From Loktanella sp. PT4BL (GTDB taxonomy: Bacteria > Pseudomonadota > Alphaproteobacteria > Rhodobacterales > Rhodobacteraceae): DNA of 64,000 nucleotides. Below, one piece after another: positions 63,126 through 64,000 of the stretch (its first letter is position 1; every line of letters starts with the position of its first letter). The notes under the pieces are model-generated. The model saw only the letters and a program-made list of their open reading frames with translations. It was not told where the DNA came from and did not search any database. The stretch spans positions 62,001 to 126,000 of the forward strand of contig NZ_QJJL01000002.1 in assembly GCF_003201935.1 (NCBI RefSeq), written 5' to 3'. A program made the position numbers and the translations under genes.

Positions 63126-64000
63126 TCACAGCTTTCTGATCTTCAGCGTCGCCAGCCTGTTCTCATCCTTGGCCAGTACCTCAAAGCGGAAGCCGTGGAA
63201 CGAGAACACCTGACCCTCGACAGGGATCATCTGGGCCTCGTGGATGACCAGACCGGCGACGGTGTTCGCTTCGTCATCGGGCAGGTTCCAGTCGTGCGCG
63301 CGGTTCAGGTCGCGGATCGTCATGCCGCCATCCACGATATAGGCACCATCCGAGGTGGCCTCGATCTGGTCTTCCTCGTGGTCGTCGAATTCGTCGGCGA
63401 TCTCGCCCACGATTTCCTCAAGGATATCTTCCAGCGTGATGAGGCCCTGCAGCGCGCCGTATTCATCCACCACCAGCGCAAAATGCGTCTTGCGCTTGAG
63501 GAAGTTGCGCATCTGGTCATCAAGCGTTGTGGTGTCAGGCACAAAATAGGGCGGCATCGCCACCTTCATCACATCAAACGCGGCTAGCCCCGCCGCGTCA
63601 TTCCCGCCACGCAGCAGTTTGTGCATCGCGCGCAGCAGGTCCTTGGCGTGGATCACGCCGACGATGTTTTCCTGATCATTGCGATAAAGCGGCAGCCGCG
63701 TGTGGGGGCTTTGCAGAATCTGCTCGAGAATTTCCTCTGGCGGCAGGTCTGCGTCCACCATCTCGATCTGCGAGCGGTGGAGCATGATTTCCTCGACCGC
63801 ACGCTCGTTAAGGTCCAGCGCGCCCAGAATACGGTCGCGGTCCTCTTTCTGCACGATCCCTTCGGAATGGCCCAGCGAGAGCGCACCTGCGATCTCTTCG
63901 CGCACGGCAAGAATGTTGCTGTCAGGGTCCGTGCGGACACCGAACATGAACAACACACCGCGCACCAGATAACGCACGGCGGCCACGATGGGCGAAAAGA
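63126..64000 (-). CDS. CorC/HlyC family protein with CBS pair (partial, cut by right edge)
   Basis: The frame is open to the edge at 64000, so the N-terminal part is missing; the GTG at 63986 is not the true start. The preserved part begins in a membrane-proximal helix (SPIVAAVRYLVRGVLFMFGV), consistent with a DUF21 domain outside the window. Two CBS domains follow (RSQIEMVDADLPPEEILEQI through VIHAKDLLRAM, and the second through FALVVDEYGALQGLITLEDI). A C-terminal CorC_HlyC domain ends in VEGQVFSFHGFRFEVLAKDE. Such proteins take part in Mg2+/Co2+ efflux or sensing. Confidence 0.92.
   Translation of the reverse strand, partial: FSPIVAAVRYLVRGVLFMFGVRTDPDSNILAVREEIAGALSLGHSEGIVQKEDRDRILGALDLNERAVEEIMLHRSQIEMVDADLPPEEILEQILQSPHTRLPLYRNDQENIVGVIHAKDLLRAMHKLLRGGNDAAGLAAFDVMKVAMPPYFVPDTTTLDDQMRNFLKRKTHFALVVDEYGALQGLITLEDILEEIVGEIADEFDDHEEDQIEATSDGAYIVDGGMTIRDLNRAHDWNLPDDEANTVAGLVIHEAQMIPVEGQVFSFHGFRFEVLAKDENRLATLKIRKL

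Overview
The window is a GC-rich chromosomal stretch from a Rhodobacterales (roseobacter-type) alphaproteobacterium. This rests on three things: gene order and family content (yceD-rpmF-plsX-fabH, lptF-lptG-lptD-surA-pdxA-rsmA, an iscR-iscS-suf operon with extra membrane genes, ialB, DUF4167); an IscR with a single cysteine, as described for Rhodobacter; and short intergenic repeats of a type common in that order. Almost all of it is ordinary core chromosome. I see no prophage, transposase, integrase or CRISPR array.

Layout. 1-2.5 kb: phospholipid/fatty-acid initiation operon on the minus strand (yceD, rpmF, plsX, fabH cut by the left edge). 2.6-14.3 kb: bamE, an orphan secreted Cys-rich protein, msrB, olsB, a Uup-type ABC-F ATPase, mazG, an M20 amidohydrolase, two tandem ureohydrolases, DUF1499, prfA-prmC and DUF4167. 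14.4-21.7 kb: a tightly overlapping minus-strand envelope operon, lptF-lptG-lptD-surA-pdxA-rsmA. 21.9-31.6 kb: pepA-holC, a retropepsin-like protein with a coupled 31-residue lipoprotein, marC, a second ABC-F, three transporters, ndk, and a TfoX C-terminal-domain protein. 31.6-35.8 kb: a 39-codon gene whose transcript ends in an elaborate hairpin with a CCCUCCC loop, then a DEAD-box helicase, an HD hydrolase, a small conserved protein and an alpha/beta hydrolase. 35.9-44.2 kb: the iscR-iscS-sufB-x-sufC-sufD-yip-yip-sufS Fe-S assembly operon with iron-responsive operator-like palindromes, followed by tRNA-Arg(CCG). 44.3-47.7 kb: a compact four-gene cluster (hydantoinase-like, VOC, hydantoin-racemase-like, DapA-like). 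47.8-53.4 kb: the seven-gene Mnh/Mrp cation/proton antiporter. 53.6-60.4 kb: an OxyR-like regulator lacking the peroxidatic cysteine, DUF882 and L,D-transpeptidase cell-wall genes, an lpxD-acp-ketosynthase trio, and ialB. 60.4-64 kb: an intergenic region with two small-RNA-like units that carry mutually complementary segments, a HerA/YjgR-type ATPase, an AT-richer VOC gene, and a CorC-type protein cut by the right edge.

How the genes work together. The dominant themes are envelope biogenesis (LPS export, OMP folding, peptidoglycan cross-linking, ornithine lipid, acyl-ACP chemistry), Fe-S assembly under iron control, and ion homeostasis. The least explained and most interesting items are the paired RNA-like elements at 60.54-60.76 kb, the small ORF plus CCUCC-loop RNA at 31.6-31.8 kb, the internal Irr-box-like palindrome inside iscS, the hydantoinase-type operon, and the OxyR variant with an ATAG-N7-CTAT site in front of it. 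All functional statements come from reading motifs. No database search was run.
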